Shown: positions 26,940 to 38,337, counted from the stretch's first letter. The stretch: DNA of 64,000 nt from Alnus glutinosa (GCF_958979055.1 NC_084896.1:28643501-28707500); one strand, 5' to 3'. Translations and numbers: made by a program. The notes: generated from the sequence alone by a model not told the origin.

Positions 26940-27205
26940 ATCTTTATGCGATTATTATAAAATCGAGATGCTGTGGCTCTCCCAAAATTATAATAATCAT
27001 GCTTTAATTCATGAACATCTAATAAATCTTTATGAGGTTCATGCGTGTAATCCTGATGTAATTATCATTAAAATTTGGGATGCTGTGGCTCTTCAAAATC
27101 ATAATGATAATCACGTGTGTGTAATCTTGATGCAATTGTCATTCAAAATTGGGATGCTGTGGCTCTCCCAAAAATATCATGATAATTGCTACTTCATTAA
27201 CATCT
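26940..27205. repeat. diverged tandem repeat in copia gag/leader side
   Basis: GATGCTGTGGCTCT recurs three times (about 26968, 27080 and 27152), each with AT-rich flanks containing CATGATAAT or ATAATGATAA. The unit is imperfect, at roughly 70-110 bp. No protein was recognised. Confidence 0.55.
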
Positions 27206-27589
27206 AACAACTTTATAGATGCCCCCTTAATAGCCCCAGGAATATAACAAACCAATACTTAAATGGGGTAAACAGCATTTTCCAAGGTGCAAACAGATGA
27301 GCTCCCAGGAAAGTGAGGGGGGTCACACCGGACACACTTAAATCCCAAGACTTTCCTTGCCAGAACTTTCTCCGACATTGCATTCTTAGATATTATTGTA
27401 AACACACCAGTATATATGGTATTGTTAATTATTCTTAGGTCTAGGCATCAAGCAATTTATATTTAAACAATATAAATTCAACAATTAAAAATATATTCCT
27501 CAATTCATGTATTAAATGAACAATAATTTTAATACACAGTACTGTAAATAATAAAGGGAATAAAACCTTAATGTGAAAGCATAAAACCA

Positions 27590-27661
27590 GGCTTAGCTCA
27601 ATGGTTTGAAGCTTGTCACTTTATGGACATGAAGGTCCCAAGTTCGAACCCCATATGAGCC
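27590..27661 (+). repeat. tRNA-like sequence (SINE head or tRNA relic)
   Basis: A box A-like TTAGCTCAATGG and a box B-like AGTTCGAACCCC are spaced as in a tRNA. The ends GGCTTA and TGAGCC can pair as an acceptor stem. The middle fits an anticodon arm poorly, so a functional tRNA is unlikely. A tRNA-derived SINE head inserted in the copia leader, opposite to the copia strand, is more likely. Confidence 0.45.
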
Positions 27662-28294
27662 AAATCTTTTATTTTATTAGAAGGCTACTGTAATAGGCTA
27701 CTATATTGGGTTGGGCTTCTGGGTCACAAGATTCCAAATGGGCTACTGTATTGGGCAATTAGGTCAACCCACTTAATCGGGTCGGGCCTTTAGGTCTATG
27801 TATAGTGCTAGCCCAAATTGGGTCAGCCCACTTAAATGACCCAAAATTGTATGGGTTTTAAAAAACCCTACCCGAGAATATATCCAATCCAGAAACCTTA
27901 ATGGGTCGAAACCCTACCCAGTCACCAACGAACCCGACCCGTAATGTTCCAGATGGGTTGAAAACCCTAAAAAATAGAACCCTAGCCGCCACCCCTTTAT
28001 GAAAATACCCATATCAAGATTACAACAACTCAAAATTAGGCAGTATATCACAATACACAGAATAGTGATAAAACAAAAATAGTTATATCAAATTTATGGG
28101 TTTTCACAAACAGTACGTGAACAACAAATATTCACAAAATAATCGCTAATGCGTTTCTATCATGTCAAAAAAAGACGAAATATTGCTCAAACAATATTGA
28201 CAAACAGAAGTGAACAATACCAAATAGAATATACTTGATTCAATATTGAAAACGCATAGTAAAATTATACGCTAAGCAAAATAGCACAGAGGAT

Positions 28295-28307
28295 GGCTCT
28301 GATACCA
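28295..28307 (-). other. copia primer-binding site (initiator tRNA-Met)
   Basis: On the minus strand the bases read TGGTATCAGAGCC, two bases from the inner edge of the 28310-28833 LTR. This matches the usual plant copia primer site complementary to the 3' end of initiator tRNA-Met. Confidence 0.9.
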
Positions 28308-28309
28308 CA

Positions 28310-28833
28310 TGTTAGAAATATTCAACATATTACTGAAACTAACATGCGCAACGGAAAACAAATAAGACAGGATTCAGGCTTACCTCTAACCATATTTGCT
28401 CAAGCGTCTCCACGATCCATCTGAAGAACAAAAATGATTATTTGAGGGATCTTCTAACCTATGCCTATTGCTTGATGGCTGTACTGATGGTGTACACATG
28501 CACTCTATTTATAGGCTAGGTTAGGGACCCTCAAATGGTAAACACCGTATTGTTTCCTTCCATCAAGGAAACAATATTGTTGATTGATTTATTAAAATCA
28601 ATTAACCGATTCCGTATTTATGGTAATCTAAATTAATAGAAATAACCATAATACCGATTCCATATTTACGGTAATCTAAATTAATAGAAATAACCATAAT
28701 ACCGATTCCATATTTACGGTAATCTAAATTAATAGAAATAATCATAATACCGTATATGTTTATTAAAAAATAATAAACATAGCAAACACCGTAAATGTGA
28801 TATAAAGGCCACATAAGGGAATAATATCTTACA
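28310..28833 (-). repeat. copia LTR (5' LTR on minus strand), 524 bp
   Basis: This LTR is homologous to 22248-22675 but about 96 bp longer. A 48-bp block with ACCGATTCCATATTTACGG and AAATTAATAGAAATAACC is present three times in a row (28606-28750) instead of once. Confidence 0.92.
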
Positions 28834-28838
28834 ATAAT

Positions 28839-28941
28839 TAGACTAATGTTTGAGTTGTTTGGAGTGACAGATACTACTTTTTGTGGGCGCTAAGTTAGAA
28901 AATATAATCACCCGTTTGGCTCGGGAGGTAGTGGAGGAGAA
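28839..28941 (+). pseudogene. MLO: MLO partial copy 2, start of exon 11
   Basis: The end of intron 10 and the first 71 bases of exon 11 (28871-28941) follow the copia target duplication. The exon is cut after GAGGAGAA by the Helitron. The remaining 175 bases resume at 40682. Together they give 246 bases, exactly the length of exon 11 in copy 1. Confidence 0.93.
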
Positions 28942-29286
28942 TCATATATATATATAAAAGCCGAGTTTTTCCTTAGAATGACATAGAATAGTGACACGTG
29001 GCATGAACCCATACTTTTTATTGACTAAACCGGTCTTTTAAATAAAATTGAACCGGTTTATTTAATCTCTCACTCTCTCTATTAATGATACAAGTAGCCT
29101 CTCTCTCTCTCTCTCAATTAATGATATAAGTATCACTCTTTGGTATTTTTATATTTTTGGTTGAAATCTAAATATAACCGGTCTATTTAATCTCTCCCTT
29201 TCTCTCTCTCTCTCAATTAATGATTTAAGTATGACTCTTTGGTATTTTTATATTTTTGGTTGAAATCTAAATATAATCGGTCTATT

Positions 29287-29328
<42 letters not shown>

Positions 29329-29879
29329 TATCATATATCATATATATATATAAAAGCCGAGTTTTTCCTTAGAATGGCATAGAATAGTGACACGTGGCAT
29401 GAACCCATAATTTTTATTGACTAAACCGGTCATTTAAATACTGAACCGGTCTTTTAACTAAAATTGAACCAGTCTATTTAATCTCTCCCTTTCTCTCTAT
29501 TAATGATACAAGTAGCCTCTCTCTCTCTCTCTCTCTCAATTAATGATATAAGTATAACTCTTTGGTATTTTTATATTTTTGGTTGAAATCTAAATATAAC
29601 CGGCCTATTTAATCTCTCCCTTTCTCTCTCTCTCTCTCTCTCTCTATTAATGATACAAGTAGCCTCTCTCTCTCAATTAATGATTTAAGTATGACTCTTT
29701 GGTATTTTTATATTTTTGGTTGAAATCTAAATATAACCGGTCTATTTAACCCCTCTCTCTATTAATGATACAAGTAGCTTCTCTCTCTCAATTAATGATT
29801 TAAGTATGACTCTTTGGTATTTTTATATTTTTGGTTGAAATCTAAATATGTTTCCATTTTGTTTGTGAAGTTTATGATT

Positions 29880-31326
29880 GAACAATTCTTCATTTGAATG
29901 TTTATGAGATTTTTTTTGTTCATTTAATTTATATGAATTAAACTAAAAATAAGGGTCTATGTATTAATTCATTTAAATGTTTTATGAGATATTTGTTTTT
30001 CTTTTATGTGATTTTTACGATTTTCACTTATTTTTTGTAAGTGTTATTCTACTTTTGAAAGTCAAAAAATGCAAAATTTTATTTGATTATTGTGCACAAA
30101 AGGAATATAAATGCTTTTAAAACACTAAAGAGTTAATTAAGCATTAAATTTGATTTTTTTTTTTTAATGTTCAAAATTATATGGATTTGAAATTTGTGAT
30201 TGAACAATTCTTCATTTGAATGTTTATGAGATTTTTTTTTTGTTCATTTGCTTTTTCGAATGTTCAGAATTATATAGGATTGGAATATAATAGGTATCAC
30301 ACCAACATTAAAAACTGGTAATTTAAGTAAAACTAAACCTGGTTGAAATCTAAATATAACCGGTCTAAATCTAAATGAACAATTCTTCATTTGAATGTTT
30401 ATGAGATTTTTTTTGTTCATTTAATTTATATGAATTAAACTAAAAATAAGGGTCTATGTATTAATTCATTTAAATGTTTTATGAGATATTTGTTTTTCTT
30501 TTATGTGATTGTTACGATTTTCACTTATTTTTTGTAAGTGTTATTCTACTTTTGAAAGTCAAAAAATGTAAAATTTTATTTGATTATTGTGCACAAAAGG
30601 AATATAAATGCTTTTAAAACACTAAAGAGTTAATTAAGCATTAAATTTGATTTTTTTTTTTTAATGTTCAAAATTATATGGATTTGAAATTTGTGATTGA
30701 ACAATTCTTCATTTGAATGTTTATGAGATTTTTTTTTTTGTTCATTTGCTTTTTCGAATGTTCAGAATTATATAGGATTGGAATATAATAGGTATCACAC
30801 CAACATTAAAAACTGGTAATTTAAGTAAAACTAAACCTGGTTGAAATCTAAATATAACCGGTCTAAATCTAAATGAACAATTCTTCATTTGAATGTTTAT
30901 GAGATTTTTTTTGTTCATTTAATTTATATGAATTAAACTAAAAATAAGGGTCTATGTATTAATTCATTTAAATGTTTTATGAGATATTTGTTTTTCTTTT
31001 ATGTGATTTTTACGATTTTCACTTATTTTTTGTAAGTGTTATTCTACTTTTGAAAGTCAAAAAATGCAAAATTTTATTTGATTATTGTGCACAAAAGGAA
31101 TATAAATACTTTTAAAACACTAAAGAGTTAATTAAGCATTAAATTTGAATTTTTTTTTTTTAATGTTCAAAATTATATGGATTTAAAATTTGTGATTGAA
31201 CAATTCTTCATTTGAATGTTTATGAGATTTTTTTTTTGTTCATTTGCTTTTTCGAATGTTCAGAATTATATAGGATTGGAATATAATAGGTATCACACCA
31301 ACATTAAAAACTGGTAATTTAAGTAA
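29880..31326. repeat. about 498-bp tandem array inside the Helitron
   Basis: Three head-to-tail units start at 29880, 30377 and 30875 with GAACAATTCTTCATTTGAAT. They are almost identical. The third is interrupted at 31326 by the MULE and finishes after 36881. A related unit recurs at 37878-38338 without the array. No open reading frame is present. Confidence 0.92.
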
Positions 31327-31403
31327 GGATCCGGCTACTATGCTGTGCTTAAAAGTACCGCATATCTGCGGTACTTTTAAGCACCGGCTGAGATTCAGCC
31401 TTC
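31327..31403. repeat. MULE left terminal inverted repeat with inner palindrome
   Basis: The TIR begins GGATCCGGCTACTATG. At 31345-31384 it holds a perfect inverted repeat with 18-base arms and a 4-base loop TATC, a dyad within the TIR. The right TIR is the same apart from one base (T here, G there, at TIR position 18). Confidence 0.95.
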
Positions 31404-31558
31404 TTCTTTTTAATGTTTTTTCTTTTTCTTATTTTTTTCTCTCTCTCTTGGCTTTGTGGGAAAGTACAGCCGTTCCTCCTTTTTAGTTTTTTTTTGTCTT
31501 TTTTGCTTTTAACTCCGTGAAGGATCCGTTAAACACTTAAACAGAAGCTGCTGATTTG

Positions 31559-31598
<40 letters not shown>

Positions 31599-31865
31599 CT
31601 CTCTCTCTCTCTCTCTCTCTCATTCACAATGACGCGGGAAACGAAAACTAAAATAATAAAAAATTGCCAAACAAAGGCACGTCTCTTTGCTGCCGCGGGA
31701 AACCAAAACTGAAAGGTCTCAATTTTACACCGCATCTCTCGCTCTCATTTGCTTGCTTTCAAGATTTCCATTTTTTTTGTCTAAATAATCAAGATTTCCA
31801 TTCACAACGACACGGGAAACCAAAACTGAGGAAAATCTAAATAATCAAGGTGAACACAAGTAAAA

Positions 31866-34800
31866 ATGGCGTCGACTTTGCACATGTTTCCAGATAAAGA
31901 GGCCATCCAAGACTCCCATGACAGGTTAGTTTGTGTTTTGTGTATTGTTTTTATCGGTTTAGAAGTTTTTATTGTTTATGAAAGCAAAAAAAAAAAAATC
32001 GTTTTTGAAATGATGTTCTGTGAAAGAAATAATTTTTGTTATAAAAGAGATGTATTTTTGTGTGAACGAACAAAAAAACTGTTCTGTAATGCCCAATCAT
32101 ATAATTATTTTTTATAGAATCTACTTGTTGGGATATATTTCCCTTTTAAAGAAAAGAAAAAATGTGTTGAAATATTCTATCAAAATTGACATAGCATCTT
32201 TTAAGTCTTCTAGCATATTCTAACAAGATTTCAAGATTGTTACACATTTATATTTATCTTTTGAATAGTTATATGGAGGAGACGAACAAGAACAATGAAA
32301 ATGTAGTTACTGATTATACGCCAAAGCTTGACATGGAGTTTGGTTCTGAACAAGAGGCATACGACTTTTATAATGAGTATGGACGAAATTATGGGTTTAG
32401 TATTCGTAAAGATTGGTGTAATAAAAGAAAGGTAGATGGCGTGGTCACTTCAAGACAATTTGTATGTTGTAAAGAGGGATTTCGAGACGAATGGGAGAGA
32501 GATGGTCAAAAAACACGTGAACGAGCTGAAACAAGGACAGGTTGTCAAGCACATATGAAGATTCGACTTGATAAAAAGAAGGAGAAATATTGTATACAGA
32601 GCCTTGAGCTCAGTCATAATCATGTTCTTCATGTTTCACAATGTGCTCACATGATGCCATCACAACGAAGGATTTCACATGCACAAGCATTGGAAATTGA
32701 TTTGGCTTATGATAGTGGTATAAAATTGAAAGATTCGTATGAGTTTATGGGTAGGCAAGCTGGTGGAAAAGATGTTCTTGGTTACACCAAGCAAGATCAT
32801 AAAAATTACCTTCACAGCAAGCGACAACGAGAGCTGAAATATGGTGAGTCAGGGTGTTTACTTAGATACTTTGAAAAGAAAAAGCGAGAGAATTTTTCCT
32901 TTTATTATTCATTACAGTTGGATGCTGCAGAACAAATAACAAATATTTTTTGGGCAGATGCACAAATGATTGTTGATTATAAGTTATTTGGTGATGTAGT
33001 TTCTTTTGATACGACATACAGAACTAATAAGGAATATCGACCACTTGCAATGTTTGTTGGGTTTAATCATCATAGAGAGGTTGTGATATTTGGGGCAGCA
33101 CTTTTATACGATGAAACTATAGAGTCCTTTGAGTGGTTGTTTGAAACTTTTTTTGAGGCAATGTCAGGAAAGAAGCCAAATACAATCTTTACTGATCAAG
33201 ATCCAGCAATGGCAAAAGCTATCTCAGTGGTGATGCCTAATACTTACCATCGATTGTGTACGTGGCATCTAATGCAAAATGCTTTGAAACATATTGGTCA
33301 TTTATTAAGAGGTGAGAATGGGTTTAGAAGTGAGCTTAATGCATGTTTTAAAGTTTGGGAAGAGGAAGATGAGTTCCTTAGTGCTTGGGATGCTATACTT
33401 CATAAGTACAATGTATGTGATAATTCTTGGCTACAACGTTTATTTGAAGTGAAAGAGAAATGGGCTAAAGCATATGTCAAGATGTCTTTTTCTGCAGGAA
33501 TGACTTCGACACAATTGAGTGAAAGTTTGAATGCTGACTTGAAGGATTATTTACAGTCAGATTATGATATTGTAAAGTTCTTCACACATTTTGATAGATT
33601 ACTTAATGATAAGCGTTACAAGGAATTGTTGGCGGAGTATAATTTAAGACAAAAGTTACCAAAGATTAAGATGTTATCACCTATGTTGGTACAAGCGGCA
33701 AAGATTTATACTTCTCAACCATTTTTGAAGTTTCAAAAGCAATATGAAGAGTTCCAAGGAGCTTATGTCAAGGAGTGTATTGAAAGAAACTCATCTCATG
33801 AATATATAGTGTCATTTTATGATAAGCCTCAATATCGTAGAGTCATTTGGAATTCTTTGGAACACAGTGTTTCATGTAGTTGCAGAAAGTTTGAGAGATG
33901 TGGAATTTTGTGTGGCCATGCTTTAAAAATTCTTGATGTTATGAATATCAAGGTACTTCCAAAGAAGTACATCCTTAAGAGATGGACAAAAGATGCAAAA
34001 AATGAGATTGTGCAAGACTTCAACGGACAAGAAATAATAATAGATACCAATTTAGAATTCACAACTCGATATAAGTCCTTGTGCCCCTTGTATGTCAAAC
34101 TTATCAGTCGAGCAGCTGAATGTGAAGAAGCATACAAGATAGCATTGGAAAACTATACTGAGTTGAACAAAAAGATTGAAGATGTCATGAGAAGGAAATC
34201 CGATCTTTGCCAAGTTGATAATTCTCAAGAAAATCCATTAAATGAAGATGTCATAAGTGCTAAAGGCCTAAAAAAGAAGCAAGGTTGTAAGGGAAAGCGT
34301 CGGATCAAAAGTTCTATTGAAGTGGCTATAAAGAAGAAGAAAAGTATCAACAATCATCACCCGCAAGCAAATCAGCATTTACAAGTAGTTACCTCATAGC
34401 TTTATATTTTGTTTTCACATTTATACATGTTATTTATTTAATGTGAGCTTCATTTACTAATCCATGTGTAACTAAAATAGGGTCAATGTACGACTTCATT
34501 GATGCATGGAGCTGACAGTTTTAATCCTTTGTCATTATGTCATTCAGATCAGGTACCAATACTTCACCTTTTTCTTTTTCTTGTTTTATTGTTTTTGTTT
34601 CACTTTATTTTATTTTAAGAAATTATATATAGTTATTGATCAATAATATATGGCATAGGATTTATACATACCTCATGCTGCAACTAATGCCCCTTGTAGT
34701 CTTTATCCTTCATCAATACATCAGGTACTATTCTAATAAAATTTTATTTAAGGCACGTAGAATGCTAGTGCTAATCACTATTGTAATGCTTCTTTCATTT

Positions 34801-34893
34801 GGAAAATTGCAGGATACCGAGAGTAATTCATGTCTCCCTACAAGTTTGAACATTCATGATACGACTCTATGGAATTTCTTTCCTAACCATTAG
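31866..34893 (+). CDS. FAR1-related MULE transposase, 5 exons, 797 aa
   Basis: The exons 31866-31924, 32269-34384, 34481-34552, 34659-34724 and 34813-34893 all join in phase with GT-AG borders. It probably catalyses cut-and-paste movement of the surrounding element in the nucleus; domesticated relatives are the FHY3/FAR1 light-signalling transcription factors. The FAR1-type zinc-binding domain is at about residues 44-135 (FGSEQEAYDFYNEYGRNYGF, later CCKEGF and LSHNHVL). The MULE DDE core has VSFDTTY (Asp about 267), FTDQDPAM (about 328) and CTWHLMQNALKHI. A SWIM zinc finger CSCRKFERCGILCGHALKIL lies at about 556-576, and a lysine-rich segment near 690 may be a nuclear signal. Exon 2 alone stays open for 720 codons. 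The short exons 3-5 are inferred from splice sites and phase only. A start at 32273 is an alternative. Confidence 0.9.
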
Positions 34894-35439
34894 TTGGTGT
34901 TGCTCAGTTTCTTTTTATCTGAAAAATTTGTTGGATTGTCCAAAATAAATTCTTGTCCCTTTTGCACTAGCTTTTGTTATTTGAATGTTCAAAACTTGGA
35001 ATAGATTGCAACATGAGCTTTTTGTTTTATGTAATTACAAGATTTGGTTAGTGTTAACTAGTTCCAATTCTATCAAGTAGAACTACAACCGTTATTGCTC
35101 TATACCACTGAGTTTTATCCATCTTTTCTGTAGACAGTTCAAATCCAGCACAACTAAGAGTGTTGCAGTAAAATCATCATTGTTCTTCAAAAAAAAAAAA
35201 ACAGTAAAATCATCATTGTACAATTTGTGCCATAAAAAAGCAACGTTGATAACACTCAAATAAAAAAATTTCATTAATTCAACAGAATTTTTACAATGAA
35301 GTAAAATGCAACTGCACATTTACAAAAGATGCAGCTAGTCAAGCATACTCATAGTTGTACATTTCATATACACTTATTCTCATGGGGTACAAACATTCTC
35401 AGAGTTGCTGCATTATCAATTTATCATAACAACTGCAAA

Positions 35440-35607
35440 TTAGTAATGCCTAGAGTAAACGGCCTTGTCTCTTCTAGTAGCTGTCCATAATCTGGCTTTT
35501 GTAGCTCTATTAGTGCAAGTTTCAGTTGGATACTTCTCATCTTTATGGCTAAAGAAATACCATTCCTTCTGCTCTTCAGATTCTATTTTGTACAATTCTA
35601 CACCTCC
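35440..35607 (-). pseudogene. captured NAC transcription factor fragment
   Basis: On the minus strand a frame reads [20 protein letters not shown], then [19 protein letters not shown]. This corresponds to NAC subdomain C and the start of D (family pattern WYFFS-RD-KYPTG-RTNRAT--G-WKATG-DK). About 50 residues are present. The GTRT and WKATGKD positions have changed (TETCT, WTATRRD) and the frame ends soon after, so it is not a working NAC domain. It lies inside the MULE, opposite to the transposase, and looks like host exon sequence captured by the element. Confidence 0.78.
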
Positions 35608-36411
35608 AAAATTAGCAAAAAGGTAAATAAAAAAAATGTTGATTGCCCAACCAAACAAAGATAAAGCAACTAACAACAATAGGAGTGAACTTTGTTTTGC
35701 AGTATATCCAAATACATAGGCAAAATTAGAGGTTCTCAAAGAAATCTAATATTAAGCAAAATACAATCAATATGAAAAATGACAAGTTACATGCCTGTCT
35801 TTTAACACTAGAACCGGGTTCCATCATCTCGAGCTTGGGAGCAATACGGACTACACAACCACCTCCACATACAAATTACAAGATGTAAAGTGACACTCTA
35901 TAAATTACAAGAAATGGTTATATGGCATATTTTAACAACCACAAAAATCATGTACACATATCAAGGAAAACAGAGTCGTAGCAAAGATATATGAGTCACC
36001 CAACAGATGTTCTTCAGAATTCTAGAACTTGTACCAGAAATAGTAAAATAGACAACAATTTCTGCAGAACTTGTACAAGAATTCCAGAACTTGAATCATG
36101 GGTGCTAGCAGAAACCCATCAATTTTTGCTTTAAACACTTGTCAATCTTCTCCTTCACCCTTGCCCTCTGCTTTTCCTGCATGTTCTAAGAAATGACACT
36201 CTGGGTTACATCAGAATCACTTACAAACCCACAATTTTACAACAAAACCTAATAAAAAAACCCAAATCACTTCCCCTGTGCAGTCCCTGAAATCCGACCA
36301 AGAGAAGAAGCTTAAAAGAAAGCTCGGTGACTTGTTGTCTCCCTTTCCTTTGCATCAACTACACACACTCTCTCTTGCTCGTCTCTCTCTCTATTCTTCT
36401 GAGGGATACAC

Positions 36412-36660
36412 ATTGAGATGGGACTAGAAGCAGCGCGGGAGCAACGGGAAACCAAAACTGAGGGAATCTCTGGTTGGCGGGAGGAATTTTCCGGCGCTGT
36501 CGCGGCACCGACGAGGTCAAAGTTTGACCGGAATCTCCAAGGAAACCGCCGACGAGAACCTGGATCTCTTCTCCAGGAACCGCCGCACGCCGACGAGAAC
36601 CTGGATCTCTTCTCCAGGAACCGCCGCACTCTCTCCTCTGACGAATCGTCCAAGGGTACC
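36412..36660 (-). other. GC-rich MULE right subterminal region with 41-bp direct repeat
   Basis: This is a CpG-rich stretch in an otherwise AT-rich element. A 41-bp unit starting CGCCGACGAGAACCTGGATC is repeated head to tail at 36547 and 36588. The phrase GGGAAACCAAAACTGA appears here (36447-) and also near the left end (about 31694 and 31814), so the two subterminal zones are related. Long frames exist on both strands, but none resembles a known protein. A leader or promoter for minus-strand transcription is possible. Confidence 0.5.
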
Positions 36661-36803
36661 GGATTACCCTTACACACACAGTTCCCCTATCAGTCACATT
36701 GTCTTTGTTCAATGCCAAATACGAAAAGTAACGGAGGACACGGACACAGAGTTAAAAGAAAAAAGAAAAGCCAAATACGAAAAAAAAAAAAAATTAAAAA
36801 GGG

Positions 36804-36880
36804 GAAGGCTGAATCTCAGCCGGTGCTTAAAAGTACCGCAGATATGCGGTACTTTTAAGCACCGCATAGTAGCCGGATCC
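36804..36880. repeat. MULE right terminal inverted repeat
   Basis: This is the inverted partner of 31327-31403, ending TAGTAGCCGGATCC and followed directly by the 9-bp target duplication TTTAAGTAA. Confidence 0.95.
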
Positions 36881-36941
36881 TTTAAGTAAAACTAAACCTG
36901 GTTGAAATCTAAATATAACCGGTCTATTTAATCTCTCCCTT

Positions 36942-36974
<33 letters not shown>

Positions 36975-37120
36975 ATTAATGATACAAGTAGCCTCTCTCT
37001 CTCAATTAATGATTTAAGTATGACTCTTTGGTATTTTTATATTTTTGGTTGAAATCTAAATATAATCGGTCTATTTAATCTCTCTCTCTCTCTCTATCAT
37101 ATCATATATCATATATCATA

Positions 37121-37343
37121 TCATATATATATATAAAAGCCGAGTTTTTCCTTAGAATGGCATAGAATAGTGACACGTGGCATGAACCCATAATTTTTAT
37201 TGACTAAACCGGTCATTTAACTAAAATTGAACCGGTCTATTTAATCTCTCCCTCTCTCTCTATTAATGATACAAGTAGCATCTCTCTCTCTCTCTCAATT
37301 AATGATATAAGTATAACTCTTTGGTATTTTTATATTTTTGTCA
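37121..37343 (+). repeat. internal extra Helitron 5' ends
   Basis: The terminus TCATATATATATATAAAAGC occurs at 37121 and again at 37341, each followed by the same GAGTTTTTCCTTAGAATGGC and GTGACACGTGGCATGAACCC stretch as at 28942 and 29338. The second starts abruptly after TATATTTTTG, as a fresh insertion or template switch would. Confidence 0.8.
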
Positions 37344-38337
37344 TATATATATATAAAAGCCGAGTTTTTCCTTAGAATGGCATAGAATAGTGACACGTGG
37401 CATGAACCCATAATTTTTATTGACTAAACCGGTCATTTAAATACTGAACCGGTCTTTTAACTAAAATTGAACCGGTCTATTTAATCTCTCCCTCTCTCTC
37501 TATTAATGATACAAGTAGCCTTTCTCTCTCTCTCTCAATTAATGATATAAGTATAACTCTTTGGTATTTTTATATTTTTGGTTGAAATCTAAATATAACC
37601 GGCCTATTTAATCTCTCCCTTTCTCTCTCTCTCTCTCTATTAATGATACAAGTAACCTCTCTCTCTCAATTAATGATTTAAGTATGACTCTTTGGTATTT
37701 TTATATTTTTGGTTGAAATCTAAATATAACCGGTCTATTTAATCTCTCTCTCTCTCTCTATTAATGATACAAGTAGCTTCTCTCTCTCAATTAATGATTT
37801 AAGTATGACTCTTTGGTATTTTTATATTTTTGGTTGAAATCTAAATATGTTTCTATTTTGTTTGTGAAATTTATGATTGAACAATTCTTCATTTGAATGT
37901 TTATGAGATTTTTTTTGTTCATTTAATTTATATGAATTTTACTAAAAATAAGGGTCTTATGTATTAATTCATTTAAATGTTTTATGAGATATTTGTTTTT
38001 CTTTTATGTGATTTTTACGATTTTCACTTATTTTTTGTAAGTGTTATTCTACTTTTGAAAGTCAAAAAATGCAAAATTTTATTTGATTATTGTGCACAAA
38101 AGGAATATAAATGCTTTTAAAACACTAAAGAGTTAATTAAGCATTAAATTTGATTTTTTTTTTTTAATGTTCAAAATTATATGGATTTGAAATTTGTGAT
38201 TGAACAATTCTTCATTTGAATGTTTATGAGATTTTTTTTTTATTCATTTGCTTTTTCGAATGTTCAGAATTATATAGGATTGGAATATAATAGGTATCAC
38301 ACCAACATTAAAAACTGGTAATTTAAGTAAAACTAAA

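Larger units (their letters stand above)
22248..28833 (-). mobile_element. Ty1/copia LTR retrotransposon, degenerate
   Basis: The element is bounded by LTRs (22248-22675 and 28310-28833) with TG...CA ends and a perfect 5-bp target duplication ATAAT (22243-22247 and 28834-28838). Copy 1 of the MLO segment has the unbroken site at 16865-16869. Read on the minus strand, the polypurine tract AAGTGGGAGAA abuts the 22675 LTR. A primer-binding site TGGTATCAGAGCC abuts the 28310 LTR and matches the 3' end of initiator tRNA-Met. The interior has copia-like polyprotein traces with many stops, so it is not coding-competent. It sits in intron 10 of the second MLO copy, antisense to it. Confidence 0.93.
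31327..36880 (+). mobile_element. Mutator-like element (FAR1-type MULE), apparently complete
   Basis: The 77-bp terminal inverted repeats (31327-31403 and 36804-36880) differ at one base. They are flanked by a perfect 9-bp target duplication TTTAAGTAA (31318-31326, 36881-36889). The neighbouring tandem unit at about 30820 shows the uninterrupted site. Each TIR contains its own 18-bp-arm palindrome around GTGCTTAAAAGTACCGCA. The plus strand carries a full FAR1/MULE transposase gene (31866-34893). The minus strand of the right half carries a NAC-domain fragment and a GC-rich leader-like region. Near-identical TIRs plus an open transposase suggest recent movement. Confidence 0.95.

Noticed and set aside
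32450-34137. Minus-strand frames within the MULE transposase
   Set aside because: They are antisense shadows of the transposase exon.
36312-36889. Four overlapping frames of 119-146 codons on both strands
   Set aside because: The region is GC-rich and repetitive and no frame resembles a protein. It is treated as the MULE subterminal region.
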